Position numbers and translations under genes: made by a program. A stretch of 45,319 nucleotides of DNA, taken from Lachnospiraceae bacterium. Its GTDB lineage: Bacteria > Bacillota > Clostridia > Lachnospirales > Lachnospiraceae. Below the pieces are notes generated by a model that was given only the letters and a program-made list of their open reading frames with translations, was not told where the DNA came from and ran no database searches. The DNA lies in the NCBI GenBank assembly GCA_022790615.1, contig JAAVXK010000013.1, positions 1 through 45,319 on the forward strand, given 5' to 3'. The stretch's first letter is position 1. Each line of letters begins with the position of its first letter. Below are positions 41,332 to 45,319 of the stretch, in pieces.

Positions 41332-44001
41332 ATGAAAAAACTGAAGAAATTTTATCTATTTGTGACAATTTCACTGATATTGAGCCAGCTGCCATTATTA
41401 CCTTCGACGGAAGTGTCGGCTGCTAACGGTGATAAATTTGAAGTTGACGGTTTTACTTATGAAATAATCAACAACAATTTGGAAGTTCAAATTATTGGAG
41501 TACCAGACACGTCGGTTGCGGCTTTCACCACACCGGATTCTGTTACATATAACGGTCTGGAATATCCCGTAACCGCAATCAGTCTTGGTAAAGACGCATC
41601 TTTTGAGGGAAAGAAGACACTGACTTCTGTATCTTTTGGAAAGAACATAAAAAAGATTAGCGGAACAATATTTTCTGGTTGCTCTAATCTTAATTCTGTA
41701 ATGCTGCCTTCTACGTTGCAGACTATTTCGAGTGATGCTTTTAGGAATTGTACGTCTCTTTCGTCCATTAAGATTCCGGCATCATTAACTAATGTTGATG
41801 GTGGGTCATGGAATTACAGTCCATTTCGGGGTTGTATTAACCTTAAAAATATTACCTTTGCAGAAGGAACTACAGTCATTGCAAACGGGCTTTTTAATGA
41901 ATGCGACTATATAGAGTCTATCGACTTTCCTGCGACACTTACTGAAATAAAAACATCAGCTTTTGCACAATGTACCAAACTTAAGGAGATTGTTTTCCCG
42001 TCTTCTTTAAAGAAAATAGGAGTTCATGCTTTTACCAATACGGCGCTGACGGAACTCAACCTGACGGAAGGCATAGAGACTCTCGAATATGAGTCTTTTT
42101 CTAAATGTACTTTATTAACCAAAGTTACGATACCGGCTTCCTTGGGAGATGTGGAAGGATTATGGACTCGAAGCCCTTTTATGGAATGTACGTCTTTAAG
42201 CGATATTACTTTTAACACAGGTGTTACTCGTATAGGTGCTGGTCTGTTTGGCGGATGTGATTATCTCAAAGCTATCTCAATTCCGGACACAGTTACTGAG
42301 ATTGGCAATAAGGCATTTGAAGGATGTTCTTCTCTTACAGAAATCAATTTACCCAAGAGTTTGATAAATATTGGAAGCGAGGCATTTCTGGACTGTACAA
42401 GGATAGCCTCCGTCATACTGCCGGAGGGGATTAAAACTATTGGATATGACGCTTTCAAAAACTGCCAGAGTATGCAGTCCGTTACAATCCCTGTATCTCT
42501 TGAAAGCATTACAGAACTTTGGAATACGAGAGGTATTTTCAGCCAGTGTAGCAGGCTGACAGATATTAAATTGCAGGATGGAATGAAAAAAATTCCGGAT
42601 TATCTATTCAGCGGATGCGACTTTATCACTTCAATTGATATACCGGCCACCGTTCGCATAATAGGAGTTGGCGCATTTAATGGCTGCTCCTCTCTGACGG
42701 GAATATCTCTTCCTGATGATGTGGAAGCAATCGGCGAAGAGGCATTTATGGGATGCAGCAGACTGGCAGAAATAACCCTGCCTAAATATTTGGAAACCAT
42801 GGGATATTCTGCTTTTGAAGGATGTGAAACGCTGTCGAAAGTGCGCTTTCAAAACAGTCTGAAAGAAATCACAGGATTGTGGAGAAGTCGAAGTCCCTTT
42901 AACAATCTTACAAGCATAACAGATATGGCGCTCGACGACGGTGTAACAAGTATTCCGGAGTATATTTTCGCAAATAGCGGATTGAAGAGTCTGGTTATTC
43001 CTGCGTCAGTCGAGGTTATAGCAAAGAATGCAATGAATGATTTGTCGGCAGATTTTATAATTTATGCAGACGAAAACAGCGCTGCAGCCACCTTTGCAAA
43101 AGAAAATTCTATTACCTGCAAACCGCTTGCAGAAGCTCCGGAAGTTTCCCTTCCAAGCGTGGGCTGCCTGCCGTCATTGCGTAAGCAGCAGGTTCTTGAA
43201 GGAACGAAGGAAATTACGATAGATCTTTCCGGTGAAAAGACAGCTCAGTTAAATTGTTCTTCCAACGCAACGGACGAAGAAACACTCATTACATATATTA
43301 GTGCAGACCCATCTGTTGCAAAGGTAGATGCTGTCGGTATGGTAACCGGTATATCTGTTGGAATGACAACTATTACGGTCAGAAGTGGAAAAACGACGAA
43401 TTATACTTCGGCAGAAGATATAGCAGTTACAGTCAACGTAATCCAGACGGACATTAATGGCAGTTCAGGAAATGGCAATGGCGCCGGCAACTCAGGAATT
43501 GTCAACGGTTCAGGAAACGGTAATGGCGCCGGTAATTCAGGAATCGTCAATAGTTCAGGCAACAACAATATCACCGGTAACACAGGAATTGTCAATAATT
43601 TGGGAAATGGTATTGACACTGGCAGTTCTGTGAAAACAATTCCCGCAAAGGGACAAACTGTTACAGTGGGCGGAGTAAAATATAAAATTACCAAGTCCGC
43701 TGAAAAAAATGGTACGGTTTGCGTAGCAGGCATTAAGAATAAGAAAGTAAAGAGCATTACAATTGTGGCTTCTGTTAAGATTGACGGGTATACGTTTAAA
43801 GTCACTTCTATTTCACCCAAAGTATTTAGTGGGTGTAAAAAATTAAAAAATATTAAAGTTAAGAGTGCTAATATTAAGTCTGTTGGGAAAAAAGCGTTTA
43901 ACAACGTGCCTAAATCCGCGAAGGCTTCTGTTCCAAAGAAAAACAAAGCTTCTTATAAAAAGTTGTTTAAAAATGGAGGATTCAAGGGTAAAGTAAAATA
44001 A
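41332..44001 (+). CDS. BspA-like leucine-rich-repeat surface protein
   Basis: An 889-residue exported protein. The signal peptide (about 1-31) ends at VSA. A long array of BspA/LRR_5-type repeats follows (about 40-590), each with the consensus I..sAF.gCtsL..i.lP.sl..I; blocks of three to four repeats recur as larger units (compare NVDGGSWNYSPF, DVEGLWTRSPF and EITGLWRSRSPF). A Big_2-type domain (about 625-705), a Gly/Asn/Ser linker with NGAGNSGIVN repeats (about 708-760) and the basic LRR ending KKNKASYKKLFKNGGFKGKVK complete it. BspA-like proteins bind host or bacterial surfaces. The shared basic end with the protein at 16002 suggests a common attachment module. Confidence 0.88.
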   Translation: MKKLKKFYLFVTISLILSQLPLLPSTEVSAANGDKFEVDGFTYEIINNNLEVQIIGVPDTSVAAFTTPDSVTYNGLEYPVTAISLGKDASFEGKKTLTSVSFGKNIKKISGTIFSGCSNLNSVMLPSTLQTISSDAFRNCTSLSSIKIPASLTNVDGGSWNYSPFRGCINLKNITFAEGTTVIANGLFNECDYIESIDFPATLTEIKTSAFAQCTKLKEIVFPSSLKKIGVHAFTNTALTELNLTEGIETLEYESFSKCTLLTKVTIPASLGDVEGLWTRSPFMECTSLSDITFNTGVTRIGAGLFGGCDYLKAISIPDTVTEIGNKAFEGCSSLTEINLPKSLINIGSEAFLDCTRIASVILPEGIKTIGYDAFKNCQSMQSVTIPVSLESITELWNTRGIFSQCSRLTDIKLQDGMKKIPDYLFSGCDFITSIDIPATVRIIGVGAFNGCSSLTGISLPDDVEAIGEEAFMGCSRLAEITLPKYLETMGYSAFEGCETLSKVRFQNSLKEITGLWRSRSPFNNLTSITDMALDDGVTSIPEYIFANSGLKSLVIPASVEVIAKNAMNDLSADFIIYADENSAAATFAKENSITCKPLAEAPEVSLPSVGCLPSLRKQQVLEGTKEITIDLSGEKTAQLNCSSNATDEETLITYISADPSVAKVDAVGMVTGISVGMTTITVRSGKTTNYTSAEDIAVTVNVIQTDINGSSGNGNGAGNSGIVNGSGNGNGAGNSGIVNSSGNNNITGNTGIVNNLGNGIDTGSSVKTIPAKGQTVTVGGVKYKITKSAEKNGTVCVAGIKNKKVKSITIVASVKIDGYTFKVTSISPKVFSGCKKLKNIKVKSANIKSVGKKAFNNVPKSAKASVPKKNKASYKKLFKNGGFKGKVK

Positions 44002-44067
44002 GGTAACATATGTGATACCAATATATGAATGATTTAAAACTATTAAATTTTGGCTATTAACTATTTT

Positions 44068-44129
44068 AAAAACACCTGGATGGCATATAATTATCCTTGC
44101 ATGGATAAACTGTTGTCCGGGTGTTTTTT
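44068..44129 (+). terminator. Intrinsic terminator of the LRR gene
   Basis: AAAACACCTGGA (44069-44080) pairs with TCCGGGTGTTTT (44116-44127), followed by TTTTTT. A nested hairpin TTATCC/GGATAA lies in the loop. The rest of the 373-base gap to the next gene holds only the promoter listed separately. Confidence 0.8.
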
Positions 44130-44319
44130 CCTAATCTACAGTAAAACAATTATTATACTTCCGTCAATTTGATATGAGTTCATATGTTTTGGTATTAAGC
44201 ATTGTATGCCGCAACGGGCAATAAAAAGCCTGCATGAATCAGGCCAATTAGAATAACTTTTATGAATGTAATATATAGTCGGAGAATATGCATGTTTTAT
44301 GTCTTGTTAGAAGTAGTGC

Positions 44320-44348
44320 TTGTCAACCGTTTAGACGCATATTATAAT
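44320..44348 (+). promoter_or_regulatory. Promoter of the Rpn-type nuclease gene
   Basis: TTGTCA (44320-44325) and TATAAT (44343-44348) are separated by exactly 17 bases, 27 bases before the ATG, with GGAGG (44360-44364) between them and the start. Confidence 0.7.
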
Positions 44349-44374
44349 AAGGTTAAAGAGGAGGTATCATTATT

Positions 44375-45227
44375 ATGGAGAAAACCTTTGATGAACTGCA
44401 GATAAAAGATGACTTTATGTTTAGTGTTATTATGAGAGACCCGAAGTTTTGCAAGCCTTTTTTGGAACGGATTCTGGGCATAAAGATATCGTATATTGAA
44501 TATCCTAAATCGCAGGAGACGATAGATATTTCGGCAGATGCAAAAAGCGTACGCCTGGATATTTATGTGGAGGATGGAAAAGATACTGTATATAATATCG
44601 AGATGCAGACTACAGAAAATAGAAATATTCCTATGAGAACAAGATATTATCAGGGGATGATTGACTTGAATATCTTGGAAAAGGGGGATAACTACAAAGA
44701 TTTGAAACGAAGCTTTGTAATTTTTGTGTGTACGTTTGATTTGTTTGGCGAGGGGTGCTAGACATCCGGTGGATGTCTGCTTAGCACGGACCGGAACGGA
44801 GTGGAGAAGGCATATATATACTTTTGAAAACCGCTGTATTCAGAATCCCGAATTAGGTCTTGGGGATAAGACAACAAAGATTATTTTAAACACGAAGGGT
44901 ACAATGGATGATGTTACACCGGAAGTGAAAAAGCTGCTTAATTTTATTGACGGTAAAGAGCCGGAGGATGACTTTACCAGAGAATTAGATAAAGCGGTAC
45001 AGTCTGTCAGAAAGAATGAGAAGTGGAGGTTGGATTATATGACTTTGCAGATGCATTATCAGGAAAAATATGAGCAGGGTATTGAGCAGGGTGTGGAACA
45101 GGCAAAAATAGATTCCGCAGTGAGAATGATAGAAGATGGAGGCCTGCCATTGGAAAAAGTCGCGGTGTATTCCGGGCTTACTTTGGAACAAGTGCTTGAG
45201 TTAGAAAAGCGGTTGCAGCTGGCATAA
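44375..45227 (+). pseudogene. Rpn/PD-(D/E)XK nuclease-family transposase gene, interrupted
   Basis: The first 127 residues match the PD-(D/E)XK family (Rpn, recombination-promoting nuclease): DDFMFSVIMRDPKFCKPFLERILG and the active-site region VRLDIYVEDG..YNIEMQTT, up to FVCTFDLFGEG. Then a TAG at 44759 ends the frame. The rest continues in another frame from about 44808: HIYTFENRCIQNPELGLGD, TKGTMDDVTPEVKKLLNFIDGK and the typical tail YEQGIEQGVEQAKIDSAVRMIEDG. Removing a 52-base palindromic block (44756-44807) would restore one frame of about 266 codons, the family's normal length. The N-terminal piece could still be made, as the promoter and ribosome-binding site are intact. Confidence 0.8.
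44756..44807. repeat. 52-base palindromic insertion
   Basis: TGCT-AGACATCC-ggt-GGATGTCT-gctt-AGCA (44756-44786) forms a nearly perfect hairpin, followed by a G-rich stretch (44787-44807). It is not part of the protein family it sits in, and its removal rejoins the reading frame, so it looks like a REP/MITE-type insertion. Exact ends are uncertain by a few bases. Confidence 0.6.
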
Positions 45228-45259
45228 TGGTTACTCTCCAATCATGAATATTAAAACGC

Positions 45260-45306
45260 AAAATAGCTGTCCTACAGGTTTTAATCTGTGCAGGACGGCT
45301 ATTTTT
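45260..45306 (+). terminator. Intrinsic terminator of the Rpn-type gene
   Basis: AAAATAGCTGTCCT (45260-45273) pairs with AGGACGGCTATTTT (45292-45305) with a G-T wobble, followed by TTTTT; AAAA upstream makes it usable from both sides. Confidence 0.82.
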
Positions 45307-45319
45307 CAGCTCAAAACAA

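Noticed and set aside
1-45319. CRISPR arrays, tRNA and rRNA genes
   Set aside because: No regularly spaced repeats, no T-arm GTTCRAAYC in a cloverleaf context and no rRNA-like sequence were noticed on reading both strands.

Overview
The window looks like a chromosomal stretch of a Gram-positive gut or rumen Clostridia, most likely Lachnospiraceae. The grounds are moderate to low GC, YesM/YesN-type two-component genes, CFI-box, DUF1846 and C_GCAxxG_C_C proteins, BspA-like leucine-rich-repeat surface proteins with basic C-termini, Spo0A-type DNA-binding domains, a CotJC-like manganese catalase remnant and many GGAGG ribosome-binding sites. No rRNA, tRNA or CRISPR array was seen. The species assignment is inference.

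Layout. 1-4909: the 3' end of an unknown gene, the disaggregase clpB, an auxin-efflux-type carrier and a divergent AraC regulator. 5159-21354: a carbohydrate locus. It starts with a CFI-box protein overlapping a YesM-like histidine kinase and a YesN-like response regulator. A sugar-binding lipoprotein, a fused ABC ATPase and two permeases follow (YtfQRT-YjfF type). Next come a second binding lipoprotein behind an 11-G tract, a secreted carbohydrate-binding/LRR protein, a secreted GH43 enzyme and a cytoplasmic GH43 enzyme. The likely job is sensing, trimming and importing pentose (arabinose/xylose) decorated hemicellulose oligosaccharides, with the last cleavage inside the cell. 21459-23510: a C_GCAxxG_C_C protein and a DUF1846 protein, convergent on a shared terminator.

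24055-32477 (minus strand) is the most unusual part: a tight four-gene operon encoding a membrane-anchored cohesin-X2 protein, a 1796-residue secreted protein with an N-terminal dockerin and InlB-type repeats, a small subtilisin, and a second cohesin protein with Cys-rich repeats and SH3 domains. It has the parts of a cell-surface cohesin/dockerin complex but no recognisable polysaccharide-degrading enzyme, and it includes a protease instead.

33003-35249: a secreted ComEC-like metallo-beta-lactamase-fold protein and an unknown exported protein. 35422-41222: an accessory region. A large serine recombinase sits at the broken end of a manganese catalase gene. Beyond it are three tandem toxin-antitoxin modules in different states of decay, two tandem stand-alone Spo0A-effector-domain genes with an antitoxin fossil between them, and an orphan SH3 fragment. 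41332-45319: a large BspA-like LRR surface protein and an Rpn/PD-(D/E)XK nuclease gene broken by a small palindromic insertion.
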